In this document: positions 46,247 through 57,052 of the stretch, in pieces
Numbering within the stretch: the stretch's first letter is position 1
How the letters are laid out: each line of letters opens with the position of its first letter
Origin: Gemmatimonadota bacterium
GTDB lineage: Bacteria; Gemmatimonadota; Gemmatimonadetes; Longimicrobiales; Gaopeijiaceae
DNA length: 64,000 bases
Direction of reading: 5' to 3'
NCBI GenBank assembly: GCA_022571515.1
Contig: JACZXQ010000007.1
Coordinates: 62,001 to 126,000 of the forward strand
The notes under the pieces: generated by a model
Told to the model about the DNA's origin: nothing
Database searches by the model: none
Seen by the model: the letters and a program-made list of their open reading frames with translations, nothing else
Program-made: the position numbers and the translations under genes

Positions 46247-47716
46247 TCCGCGGTATGGTCGAGTTGGAGGGTGCTCTCCCCGAGAGCCGGCTGACGAACG
46301 CGGACCTCGCTCCGTCGGGCATCGACGCACGTACGTGGAGCATGTGGAACATCGCTGCCCTGTGGGTGGCGATGAGCGTGTGCATCCCCACCTACATGCT
46401 CGCCGCGTCCATGATCGAAGGCGGCATGAATTGGTGGCAGAGCATGCTGGCCATCCTCATCGGGAATGGTGTGGTGCTGGTCCCCCTTTTTGTTACGGCA
46501 CACGCGGGCACGCGCTATGGGATTCCGTTCCCGGTCTTCGCGCGGGCCGCGTACGGACTCACCGGTGCGCATATTCCGTCCCTGCTGCGGGCCGTGGTCG
46601 CCTGTGGCTGGTTCGGCATCCAGACCTGGATCGGCCGGACTCGCCATCAACGTGGCCCTCGGCATCCTATGGTCCGGCTGGGCCGATTTGGGTGGCTCCT
46701 GGGCTTTCATGGGATACGGTGCGTCGCACTACGCGAGCTTCTTCATGTTCTGGCTGGTGAACATGCACTTCGCGTGGGCGGGCACCGAGTCCATCAAGTG
46801 GCTCGAGACCCTTGCCGCGCCGTTCCTCGTGCTCATGGGACTGGCACTTCTGGCCTGGGCCATCGTGCGTGTGGGCGGCCTGGGCACGTTGCTCGCGGAG
46901 TCGACCCGGCTGGCCGGCGAACAGAGCGACCGCACCTTCGCCCAGTTCATGCTCACGCTCTTCATCCCCTGGGTGACGGCGATGGTGGGCTATTGGGCCA
47001 CGCTGTCGCTCAACATACCGGACTTCACACGCTACGCGCGCAGCCAGAAGGATCAAATGGTCGGCCAAGCCATTGGCCTCCTCACGACCATGCCGCTGTT
47101 CGCGTTCGTGGGGCTCGTGGTTACCAGCGCCACGGTGGTCCTCTACGGCGAGGCCATCTGGAATCCGATAGACCTGGTATCCCGCATCATGGCGGAGGGT
47201 GGAAGCCAGCTCCTGGGGTTGGCGTCGATGGGGGCTATCGTCGTTGCCACATTGAGCACCAACATCGCGGCGAACGTGGTGGCGCCCGCGAACTCGTTCT
47301 CCAACCTCGACCCGCGCCGCATCAGCTTCCGCGCGGGGGGCATGATCGCGGGGGTGATCGGCATCCTGATCTTTCCCTGGCGACTGCTCGACATGTACCA
47401 GACGTGGCTGATCAGCTACTCGGGCCTCCTCGGTGCCGTTGCCGGCGTGCTCGTGTGCGACTACGTCGTGATCCGGCGGGGCGTGCTGCTGCTGCGGGAC
47501 CTCTACACGGAGGACGGCGCCTACACGTACCAGCGCGGCGTGAACCGCCACGCGGTGGTTGCCACGTTCACGGGCATCGCGGTTGCGCTCGTCGGAACGC
47601 TGCACCCCAGCTTGGCCTTTCTCTTCAACGGTGCCTGGTTCTCAGCCGCGATCGTGGCGTTTCTTGTCTACTTCCTCCTCATGCGTAGTGAGACTACAAC
47701 CGGAGACTCTCCATGA
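46243..47716 (+). pseudogene. NCS1-family nucleobase/hydantoin permease, interrupted by a +1 frameshift
   Basis: The gene encodes a 12-helix NCS1 transporter of the cytosine/allantoin/hydantoin type. The N-terminal part (DARTWSMWNIAALWVAMSV, YGIPFPVFARAAYG, ACGWFGIQTWIG) is in one frame. The rest (LAINVALGILWSGW onwards, SLNIPDFTRYARSQKDQMVGQ, LSTNIAANVVAPANSFSN) is in another. The switch is at the CC of ATCGGCCGGACTC (46635-46636); removing one C restores a continuous 490-aa protein. It is either a true frameshift or a sequence error; no long homopolymer is present. It starts at a GTG that overlaps the FAD-subunit stop. Confidence 0.85.
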
Positions 47717-48507
47717 AGCCATATGACCTGTCTCAACCGCTCAACCAGGACGTTTTCTCCTGGCCGTACTATCCGCCCTTCGAGGTGAAATACATCAAGC
47801 GGAAGTCGGAGCACGGGGTGAACGCCCAGTACATCCAGACCTCCAACCACATGGGCACGCACCTGGACGCGCCCCGGCACTTCGTGACCTCGGGAATGAC
47901 CATCGACGAGATCCCGATGGACTGGCTCTACGGCCCCGGAGTGATCGTGAATCTGTCCGGGGAACTCGATGATCTCGACGTCTACACCCCCGAGATGATC
48001 GAGAGGCACGTGGAGGTGCAAAACGGCGATCTCCTCATGCTGCACACCGGGTGGCACCGCTACGGCCAGTTCGGCGCCGAGGCCGACGAGGAACGTTACG
48101 TCCACCGGCATCCCGGCGCCCATCCGGACATGATCCCCTGGCTCCTGGAGAAGGAGATCAAGATCTGGGCAGTGGACGCAATCTCGACGGACCACCCCAT
48201 GAACCTCCCTATCGGGCGGTTCCTGGGGAAGGGCATGCATGGGCACTGCGACCGCGTACGTGCGCTCTGCGAGGAGAAGTTCGGGGGCGAGGAGGGGGTC
48301 GCGCGGCTCTTTCCCGACAGTGACTACCAGATAGCCCACAACGCGCTCTTCCCGCACAACTGCATGCACGCGGAGAACCTGGGTGGCGACATCGACGCCC
48401 CGGAGCTTCAGGACCGGAGGCTCACCATCGGCGTCTTCCCATGGAAATTCAAAGGCGGCGAGGCGGCGTTCGCCAGAGTCGTGGCGTTCGTGGACGAGGA
48501 TTCGTGA
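47713..48507 (+). CDS. Cyclase family metallohydrolase (KynB/isatin hydrolase-like)
   Basis: This 264-aa protein belongs to the family with the HxGTHxDxPxH metal-binding motif. Here it reads HMGTHLDAPRH, with H46, H50, D52 and H56. Known members open cyclic amides or hydrolyse formamides (isatin hydrolase, kynurenine formamidase). GDLLMLHTGWHRY, KIWAVDAISTDHP and LFPHNCMHAENL are further family segments. Between a permease and an amidase, a ring-opening hydrolase is a sensible reading. The exact substrate is not known. GGAG precedes its ATG. Confidence 0.88.
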   Translation: MKPYDLSQPLNQDVFSWPYYPPFEVKYIKRKSEHGVNAQYIQTSNHMGTHLDAPRHFVTSGMTIDEIPMDWLYGPGVIVNLSGELDDLDVYTPEMIERHVEVQNGDLLMLHTGWHRYGQFGAEADEERYVHRHPGAHPDMIPWLLEKEIKIWAVDAISTDHPMNLPIGRFLGKGMHGHCDRVRALCEEKFGGEEGVARLFPDSDYQIAHNALFPHNCMHAENLGGDIDAPELQDRRLTIGVFPWKFKGGEAAFARVVAFVDEDS

Positions 48508-49931
48508 GCCGATCTCTCGAGGACGAGCTCGGGCGCCTGAGCGCCTCGGAGTTGGGGCGCCGCCTTCGCGCGGGCGAGGTTTCGCCGGTGGAGGTGGTAG
48601 AAGCGTCGCTGGCTCGTATCGATCGGTATGGTGGCGTGATCAACGCCGTCGTCACCTTGAACGAGCGGGCAGTAGAGGACGCCCGCGCCCTGGAGGAGGC
48701 TCTGAGTCGGGGGGAAGAGCCTGGACCACTGTTCGGTCTGCCTGTGGGCATCAAGGACGTCACCCCCGTGAAGGGGCTGCGCACCACCTTCGGCTCGCCC
48801 ATGTATGCCGACCATGTGCCGGAGGAGGACGCGGTCGTAGTGCGCCGGCTCCGAAAAGCGGGAGCCGTCATTCTCGGCAAGACGAACTGCCCGGAGTTCG
48901 CCGCCGGAGGCAACACCTTCAACGAGATCTTCGGGTGCACACGCAATCCGTGGAACCCCGACCTGAGCGCAGGGGGCTCCACAGGTGGCGGTGCGGCCGC
49001 GCTCGCCACCGGCATGATCGCCTTGGCCGAAGGCACCGATCTGGGTGGATCTCTGCGCATCCCGGCGTCGTTCTGTGGTGTGGTGGGCCTGCGCCCCAGT
49101 CCGGGACTCGTGCCGACCTACCCCTCGCACTTCATGTGGGACGGACTGCAGGTGACCGGCCCCATGGCACGTACCGCCGAAGATGTGGCGATGATGCTTC
49201 AGGCGATCGCGGGCCCGAGTCGCCTGAGCCCGGTCGGCCAGCCGGCCCAGGGGAGGGACTTCGTGGGCGCGGTCCGAGATGCCAGCGCCCGAGGTCTACG
49301 CATCGCCTACTGTCCGGACCTGGCCGGGATCGGAATCGACCCTGCGATCGAGACCCGGTGCCGCGCGGCCGCGCTTGCCCTGGAGGAGGCTGGAGCGAGC
49401 GTGGACGAAGTGGACATCGATCTCTCGGAAGGGCGTGAGGCTTTCCTGCATCTGCGAGGCTATTGGATGGTGGCGCACCAGTTCCCGCACCTCGACCGCC
49501 TCGGCGAGCTGGGAGACAACGTGGCGGGCAACGTGAGGGCGGGCCTCGAAGTGACCACCCGGCAATACGCGTGGGCCGAACAGGTGCGTGGCCGGATTTG
49601 GGAATACTTCGCAGGCTTCTTCGAGAGCTACGACCACCTCCTCACTCCGGCCATGGCCGTGCCGCCGTTCCCGGTCGAGCAGAGTCACCCCGAGACGGTG
49701 GCCGGCCGACCCATGAAAAACTACGTGGATTGGATCGCCCCGACCTTCGTGCTGAGCCTGACGGGACTTCCGGTCGGTTCGGCTCCTTGTGGGCTCGATG
49801 CCGAGGGCCTTCCGGTCGGCTTGCAGATCGTCGGGCCGCCGTCCGGAGAAGAGTCCGTGCTGGCGCTGGCCCGCCTGGTGCAGGAGCGACACCCTCTCGG
49901 TGAGCCGGCGCTGGGGGCCGGCGGATCTTGA
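48504..49931 (+). CDS. Amidase (amidase signature family)
   Basis: The 475-aa enzyme hydrolyses a C-N amide bond with the Ser-cisSer-Lys triad. K84 lies in PVGIKDVTPVK, S159 in AGGSTGGGAAALATG, and the nucleophile S183 in GTDLGGSLRIPASFCG. The 24-residue spacing between S159 and S183 matches the family. The residue after the cis-Ser is Thr (T160) where Ser is common. The GTG at 48504 overlaps the cyclase stop. Ureidomalonase, the last step of oxidative pyrimidine breakdown, is one amidase of this family. That or another ureido/amide acid is a possible substrate. Confidence 0.9.
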   Translation: MSRSLEDELGRLSASELGRRLRAGEVSPVEVVEASLARIDRYGGVINAVVTLNERAVEDARALEEALSRGEEPGPLFGLPVGIKDVTPVKGLRTTFGSPMYADHVPEEDAVVVRRLRKAGAVILGKTNCPEFAAGGNTFNEIFGCTRNPWNPDLSAGGSTGGGAAALATGMIALAEGTDLGGSLRIPASFCGVVGLRPSPGLVPTYPSHFMWDGLQVTGPMARTAEDVAMMLQAIAGPSRLSPVGQPAQGRDFVGAVRDASARGLRIAYCPDLAGIGIDPAIETRCRAAALALEEAGASVDEVDIDLSEGREAFLHLRGYWMVAHQFPHLDRLGELGDNVAGNVRAGLEVTTRQYAWAEQVRGRIWEYFAGFFESYDHLLTPAMAVPPFPVEQSHPETVAGRPMKNYVDWIAPTFVLSLTGLPVGSAPCGLDAEGLPVGLQIVGPPSGEESVLALARLVQERHPLGEPALGAGGS

Positions 49932-50698
49932 GCGGCGGGCCGGTCGCGCTGATCACAGGCGCCTCCTCGGGGATGGGGCGGGGCCTCGCCATGCGTCTGG
50001 CAGCCGACGGGTACCGGGTAGGGCTCGCGGCTCGCCGCGCGCAGCCGTTGGAGGAACTCGCGGCGGACATCCGGTCCGCCGGAGGCGAGGCCCTCGTGCT
50101 GCAGTGCGACGTCTCGGTTCGAGAAGATGTGTACGCTGCGGTCGAGCGGTGCCGCCGGGAGCTTGGTGACGTCGATCTGCTCGTCGCCAACGCTGGGCAG
50201 AGCGAGATGACCCTCGTCGATGAGTTGGACTCCGGCATGATCGAACAGCTCATGGGGGTCAACTTCTTCGGCGTCGTGTATGCCGTCGAGGCCGTGCTGC
50301 CCGGGATGCTGAGCCGCGGTCGCGGCCAGATCGTGGGAGTGAGCAGTCTGGCCGGATACGGGGGCCTCCCACGTACGGCCGGGTACTCCGCGGCCAAGGC
50401 GGCGGTGACCAAGTTTCTCGAAAGCCTGCGAGTGGACCTGCGGGGCCGGGGCGTCGATGTGACCGTCATTTCGCCCGGGTACGTGCGGACGCCAATGACC
50501 GATAGAAACCTACATTCCATGCCATTCCTCGTGGAGTTGGACGATGCCGTGGCCCGCATACACAGGGCGATCGTCAAGAGGGCTCGGGCGTACCACTTTC
50601 CTTGGCCCCTGGCCTCGTTCGTGTGGGTGGGACAGATTTTCCCAAGACGAATGTATGATTGGATTGTAAGTCGGATAAACCGCGACAAGGCGAGGTGA
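49928..50698 (+). CDS. SDR family oxidoreductase
   Basis: This 256-aa short-chain dehydrogenase has the cofactor motif TGASSGMGRG near residue 10 and VDLLVANAGQ. The catalytic GVSSLAGYGG and GYSAAKAAV (Tyr-x3-Lys) are present, then VTVISPGYVRTPM. Its C-terminus is unusual, with an aromatic stretch ending in Trp/Phe and Lys/Arg (YHFPWPLASFVWVGQIFPRRM) that may touch the membrane. The TTG start overlaps the amidase stop. It is last in the catabolic run, and its substrate is not readable. Confidence 0.88.
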   Translation: MSGGPVALITGASSGMGRGLAMRLAADGYRVGLAARRAQPLEELAADIRSAGGEALVLQCDVSVREDVYAAVERCRRELGDVDLLVANAGQSEMTLVDELDSGMIEQLMGVNFFGVVYAVEAVLPGMLSRGRGQIVGVSSLAGYGGLPRTAGYSAAKAAVTKFLESLRVDLRGRGVDVTVISPGYVRTPMTDRNLHSMPFLVELDDAVARIHRAIVKRARAYHFPWPLASFVWVGQIFPRRMYDWIVSRINRDKAR

Positions 50699-50709
50699 CA
50701 GGAGTTCCG

Positions 50710-51225
50710 ATGAACGAACGCATCAAGACCATGCTCGAAGGGCGCCGGCAGCGCCTGGAGAGGACCCTCGGACGGCCTATGGAAACACCGGTCCCGTCTG
50801 ATGGTCCTGGCCTGTCCGACGCCGAGCGGGAACACCTCCACACTGCGGCCACCGACCTCTACTGGAACGAGGTGGAGTGGGAGAACCTCACCGACGAGGA
50901 ACGGATGGAGTCGGGTTCACTGGCCGAGATGGTGTTTCCCGGATTTCTCGCATTCATCCGTGGGTTGCTCCTGGCAGAGGTGATGCCCGACTCTCTGGCA
51001 CCGGCGAATCCCCGGCCGGAGATCGTGGCCGAGGTGCTCGAGTTCCTGGCAGGTCGGGTGGTCGAGCTTGAAGAGCAGCGGGATGCGGACGACGACGAAG
51101 ACCCTGCCCGAACCGCACTAGAGCTGTCGATGACTGATCGGCTGATCGACCTCGTCCTCTTCCAGTTCCACGGGATCGATCCCGCGGACGTCGAGGGGCT
51201 GGGGGGGACGACCGTCCCCTCCTGA
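50710..51225 (+). CDS. Hypothetical acidic helical protein
   Basis: I do not recognise this 171-aa protein. AGGAG lies five bases before the ATG, so the start is well supported. It is acidic and mostly helical. It begins MNERIKTMLEGRRQRLERTLGRP and has a Trp/Glu-rich patch (LYWNEVEWENLTDEE) and a hydrophobic helix (FPGFLAFIRGLLLAEVMP). A run of Asp/Glu (QRDADDDEDPA) follows. No signal peptide or metal motif is seen. It is 11 bases after the SDR and 13 before the glycerophosphodiesterase. Confidence 0.65.
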   Translation: MNERIKTMLEGRRQRLERTLGRPMETPVPSDGPGLSDAEREHLHTAATDLYWNEVEWENLTDEERMESGSLAEMVFPGFLAFIRGLLLAEVMPDSLAPANPRPEIVAEVLEFLAGRVVELEEQRDADDDEDPARTALELSMTDRLIDLVLFQFHGIDPADVEGLGGTTVPS

Positions 51226-51238
51226 CGAGGGCCGGACC

Positions 51239-52084
51239 ATGGGGCTTCTTGACGGTCCGAGGCCGGGCCATGGCTGCCTGGCCGGTGCCCCGATGTTCGT
51301 CGCACACCGCGGCGGATCCCTCCTGGCACCGGAAAACACCATGGAGGCGTTCCGGTCGGCGGTCGAGGACTGGGGTGTCGACATGCTGGAGACGGATGCC
51401 CGCCTGACCCGCGACGGCGAGGTCGTCCTCATCCACGACGCCACTGTGGACCGCACGTGCGGTGGCACGGGGCCCGTGAGGGACATGTCGCTTGCGGAGG
51501 TGCAGCGCCTCGACGCCGGCTACCATTTCCGTGACCTTGAAGGCAGGCATTCGTTTCGGGGCGAGGGAGTCCGAGTGCCTCGCTTCGCGGAGGTGCTGGA
51601 GGCGTTTCCTGGCGTGCGAATCAACGTCGAGACGAAGACGCGCGAAGTGGCCGTGCCCCTGGTCGACCTGGTCCGCCGGTACGGTGCGGAGCACCGTGTG
51701 TTGGTGGCCGCCGAGTACGATCGTGACCGGCAGCCGGTCAGAGGCTACTCCGGACCCTGGGGCACGTCCCGCCGCCAGGTGATGTCGTTCTGGGCTGCGG
51801 TCCAAACGGGGATCTGGCGAGCGTACACGCCTCGCGGCGATGTGCTTCAGGTGCCCGAGTCCTGGAGGGGTATCCGCGTCGTGAGCCGGCGGTTCATCCG
51901 AGCGGCCCATGCGTGTAACATCCCGGTCCAAGTGTGGACCGTGGACGAGGAGGCCGACATGAGGCGATTGCTCGATTGGGGCGTGGACGGTATCCAAACC
52001 GACCGACCCGACGTGCTCGCCCGTGTCCTCATGGACGTAGCCGGTAGGCCGGCGCCCCCGATCTGGACGTCGGCGGACGCATGA
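51239..52084 (+). CDS. Glycerophosphodiester phosphodiesterase family protein
   Basis: The 281-aa protein should release an alcohol and glycerol 3-phosphate from glycerophosphodiesters. The GDPD motifs are VAHRGGSLLAPENTMEAFRSAV, MLETDARLTRDGEVVLIHDATVDRTC and VNVETKT-like INVETKTR. VQVWTVDEEADMRRLLDWGVDGIQTDRPD closes the barrel. There is no signal peptide, so it is likely cytoplasmic. The ATG has GAGGG upstream; M19 is an alternative. It overlaps tilS by four bases. Confidence 0.9.
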   Translation: MGLLDGPRPGHGCLAGAPMFVAHRGGSLLAPENTMEAFRSAVEDWGVDMLETDARLTRDGEVVLIHDATVDRTCGGTGPVRDMSLAEVQRLDAGYHFRDLEGRHSFRGEGVRVPRFAEVLEAFPGVRINVETKTREVAVPLVDLVRRYGAEHRVLVAAEYDRDRQPVRGYSGPWGTSRRQVMSFWAAVQTGIWRAYTPRGDVLQVPESWRGIRVVSRRFIRAAHACNIPVQVWTVDEEADMRRLLDWGVDGIQTDRPDVLARVLMDVAGRPAPPIWTSADA

Positions 52085-53445
52085 GCAAGACCGACACAGG
52101 GCTCGCCGGGCGTTTCGTTCAGCATGTGGCCACACGCCGGTTGTTCAGCGCGGGCGAACGGGTGGTCGTGGCGGTTTCCGGCGGTGCGGACTCGACGGCC
52201 TTGTTGCATTTACTGCGTTTCGCGCCCGCGTTGCCGGCTCTCGACCTGGTGGCGGCGCACTTCGACCATCGGATGCGCCCCGATAGCGCGAGTGACGTTG
52301 CCTGGCTTCGCGGACTCACGCTTGCGTGGGGCATCGAGTTCCGGTCCGGCGAGGCGAGCGTGGAACTCACAGGCGAAGAGGAGGCGCGCGACGCCCGCTA
52401 CGCATTTCTCGAGGCCGTCGCGACACAAACTGGCGCCTCCAAGATCGCCACCGGGCATCAGGAGGACGATCAGGCGGAGACGGTGCTCTTCCGGATCGCG
52501 CGAGGCACGGGTTTGGCCGGCCTTTCAGGCATTCCCGAGACCCGCGAGCCCGGGATCGTCCGTCCGATGTTGCCTTTCCGCCGCGCTGAGATCGAGACGT
52601 TCCTGGCGGCGCACCGGCTCGTGACGCGCAACGATAGGAGCAACCTGGATCCTCGGTTCGCGAGAAACGTTCTGCGGCACCAGGTCATTCCCCTCATCGA
52701 GCAGCGGGTCGCACCCGGCGTCACCTCATCGTTGGTGCGGCTTGCGCGATTGGCAGACCGGGAGGAGGCGGGGTGGCGGTGTGTCGTTCCCGAGCTCCTG
52801 GATCGCCTCGTCCAGAGCCGCGATGACGGGGTGCTGTCGGTTGATCGCTCCGCGCTACTGGCCTATCATTCGGTGGTCCAGGCTAGACTGCTTCGGGCGG
52901 CGATCGAGCGTTTCGGTGTGAGGCTCGACGAAGCTGGAACGCGCGCCGTGCTCGAGTTTGCCAGGGCGGGCGCCAGCGGCAGGAGTATCCGGCTGCCAGG
53001 CGCTCTCGTGCTCCGAAGGTCGTTCGACGAGTTTGTCCTTTCCGTAGAAGTGGCGCGTGATGAGCACTGTCCCCTGGAGATCCAGGAACCGGGCTCCGGT
53101 AGTGGGGGCTTCGTAGTTGGGGGGCGGCACATGACGGCGGATTGGTCGATCGGCGCGCCGCCGGAGGGTCGGTGGGTAGAGAGGTTCTCCCTGTCCCAGT
53201 TGGAATTTCCGGCCAGTTTCCGGGAATGGTATCCCGGAGATCGAATGCGGCTACCTTACGGGTCCAAGAAACTGAAAAAAGTATTCGCGGAGGCGCGCGT
53301 ACCTGCCCATGAGCGGATCCGGCGGCCTGTTTTCGTTGACGGAGGGGGATCTGTGCTCTGGATTCCGGGAGTGATGAGGTCTTGTGTGGCTGAGGCAACG
53401 GAGGGAGTAGGCGCCTTGAGCATTGCGGTCGGAGAGGAACTGTGA
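52081..53445 (+). CDS. tilS: tRNA(Ile)-lysidine synthase
   Basis: TilS converts the CAU wobble cytidine of tRNA-Ile2 to lysidine. The 454-aa protein has the PP-loop AVSGGADSTALLHLL near residue 35. HFDHRMRPDSASDVAWLRG, ATGHQEDDQAETVLFRIARGTGLAGLSGI and the N-terminal domain end (NDRSNLDPRFARNVLRHQVIPL) follow. The C-terminal domain has WYPGDRMRLPYGSKKLKKVFAEARVP. It begins the conserved tilS-hpt-ftsH string and overlaps hpt by four bases. Confidence 0.95.
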   Translation: MSKTDTGLAGRFVQHVATRRLFSAGERVVVAVSGGADSTALLHLLRFAPALPALDLVAAHFDHRMRPDSASDVAWLRGLTLAWGIEFRSGEASVELTGEEEARDARYAFLEAVATQTGASKIATGHQEDDQAETVLFRIARGTGLAGLSGIPETREPGIVRPMLPFRRAEIETFLAAHRLVTRNDRSNLDPRFARNVLRHQVIPLIEQRVAPGVTSSLVRLARLADREEAGWRCVVPELLDRLVQSRDDGVLSVDRSALLAYHSVVQARLLRAAIERFGVRLDEAGTRAVLEFARAGASGRSIRLPGALVLRRSFDEFVLSVEVARDEHCPLEIQEPGSGSGGFVVGGRHMTADWSIGAPPEGRWVERFSLSQLEFPASFREWYPGDRMRLPYGSKKLKKVFAEARVPAHERIRRPVFVDGGGSVLWIPGVMRSCVAEATEGVGALSIAVGEEL

Positions 53446-53984
53446 GCGGTGGTCTGGCACAACTGGGTGGTCGTGAACTCACGCGCACGGTCTACACCGC
53501 CGAGGAGATCGGCGAGCGCGTCAAGGCCATGGGCGTGGAGATCAGCGAGAGTTATGAAGCGGGAGACGATCTTCTGGTCGTTGGGCTGCTCAAGGGATCG
53601 TTCATCTTCCTCGCGGATCTGGTGCGCGCGATCGAGCTCCCTCTCCACGTCGACTTCCTCGTCGCATCGAGCTATGGTTCGGCGACGGTGTCGAGTGGAA
53701 ACGTACAGTTGCTGTACGATCCCGAAGCGTCCCTGGAGGGACGGTCCGTCATCATCGTGGAGGACATTGTGGATTCCGGGAACACCATGAACCGGCTGAT
53801 TCCCCTCCTCGAAGAGCGACGCCCCCGGAGCCTCGAGATCTGCGCGCTGCTCCATAAGCGTGTGACCCGACTCGCGCTCGAGCCGCGCTGGGTCGGTTTC
53901 GACGCACCCAACGAGTTTCTGATCGGCTACGGGCTGGATTACAGCGAGAATTTCCGACACTTACCGTATATTGGGAGCCTGTGA
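53442..53984 (+). CDS. hpt: Hypoxanthine phosphoribosyltransferase
   Basis: The 180-aa enzyme salvages hypoxanthine or guanine with PRPP. The PRPP-binding motif is VIIVEDIVDSGNTMNRL. GLLKGSFIFLADLVRAI and VGFDAPNEFLIGYGLDYSENFRHLPYIG are typical. GTG is the start, overlapping tilS. The tilS-hpt-ftsH order is widespread in bacteria. It complements the purine nucleoside phosphorylase near the right end of the window. Confidence 0.95.
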   Translation: MSGGLAQLGGRELTRTVYTAEEIGERVKAMGVEISESYEAGDDLLVVGLLKGSFIFLADLVRAIELPLHVDFLVASSYGSATVSSGNVQLLYDPEASLEGRSVIIVEDIVDSGNTMNRLIPLLEERRPRSLEICALLHKRVTRLALEPRWVGFDAPNEFLIGYGLDYSENFRHLPYIGSL

Positions 53985-54030
53985 GGAGCGGTGTGTGGTA
54001 CTCTGATCGCTCGCCGGTGTAAGGGACACC

Positions 54031-56118
<2,088 letters not shown>

Positions 56119-56138
56119 CCGATCCGACCGACCTCTAA

Positions 56139-56942
56139 ATGTCGAGGTTGTGGCAGCAGGTCCAGTTCTTCCGTCCGGGGATGCTGGATCTCATAGAGAT
56201 CGCAATCGTCGCGATCCTCATCTACCGGCTCCTCATCGTCATACAGCGCACCCGCGCGATACAAATGCTGGTGGGGGTCCTACTGCTCGCAGGGACATAT
56301 TTCCTGTCCCGGTTGCTCAACCTGAACCTCATCCGCGAGATCCTGGAGGCCTCGTTCCAGTATGGCGCCATCGCGGCCTTGGTGGTGTTCCAGCCCGAGT
56401 TGCGCTCCGCGCTGGCCAGGCTTGGGCGGAACCGGATGTTCCGAATGGTGAACCCGCTGCATGGCCTCCACCTCGTCGATGAGCTGATCGAGGGAGTGGA
56501 GCAGCTCGCTCGCTCCAAGACCGGCGCCATCATCGCCATCGAACAAGAGGTCGGACTCGACGAGTACGCTCAGACCGGGAGTCCCGAACGGGCACGCGTT
56601 TCGGCGCACATGCTGAACACGATCTTCGCGCCATCCACTCCCCTGCACGACGGGGCTGTGCTCATCCGGGGCGATGAGATCGTGGCTGCCGGCGCCATCC
56701 TTCCGCTGACGCAGTACGCCCTCTCCGACAAGACTTTGGGCACCCGTCACCGGGCGGCGATCGGGTTGAGCGAGGAGACGGACGCGATCGTGATCGTCGT
56801 GAGCGAGGAGACCGCGCGCGTATCCGTAGCCGTAGGCGGCCGCCTCGAGCGGGATGTCGATTCCCAGCGGATCAGGGAGCTTTTGGGTGGCACGATCCCA
56901 GAGGGCGCGAAGCCACTCGCCGGTGTGTCCAAGCTGGGCTGA
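56139..56942 (+). CDS. cdaA: Diadenylate cyclase CdaA
   Basis: CdaA makes the second messenger cyclic di-AMP. The 267-aa protein has N-terminal membrane helices (LDLIEIAIVAILIYRLLIVI, MLVGVLLLAGTYFLSRLLNL). A DAC domain follows, with the catalytic DGA (171-173) and GTRHRAA with RHR at 203-205. It follows ftsH by 20 bases, and no ribosome binding site is obvious. The usual partners cdaR (YbbR) and glmM are not adjacent. Its presence predicts c-di-AMP signalling in a diderm. Confidence 0.93.
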   Translation: MSRLWQQVQFFRPGMLDLIEIAIVAILIYRLLIVIQRTRAIQMLVGVLLLAGTYFLSRLLNLNLIREILEASFQYGAIAALVVFQPELRSALARLGRNRMFRMVNPLHGLHLVDELIEGVEQLARSKTGAIIAIEQEVGLDEYAQTGSPERARVSAHMLNTIFAPSTPLHDGAVLIRGDEIVAAGAILPLTQYALSDKTLGTRHRAAIGLSEETDAIVIVVSEETARVSVAVGGRLERDVDSQRIRELLGGTIPEGAKPLAGVSKLG

Positions 56943-56963
56943 CCCCGTTCCGAGCCAGCGCGT

Positions 56964-56993
56964 TGACAGGCTCGGCGCCCCTCATCTAGATTG
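56964..56993 (+). promoter_or_regulatory. Strong predicted promoter of the exbB-exbD-exbD-tonB operon
   Basis: A perfect -35 box TTGACA (56964-56969) and TAGATT (56988-56993, four of six consensus bases) are spaced by 18 bases. They lie in a 110-base intergenic gap. Transcription should begin near 57000, about 50 bases before the exbB start. Confidence 0.6.
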
Positions 56994-57052
56994 GCGCGTC
57001 TCAGAAGTGGAGATCGTTGGCCGGATCGCATGGCTGATCAAAGGAGCTAGGG

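Noticed and set aside
46466-47716. A separate second permease gene starting at 46466
   Set aside because: Its first 57 residues are out of frame with the transporter and nonsense for the family. It is the second half of the frameshifted NCS1 gene.
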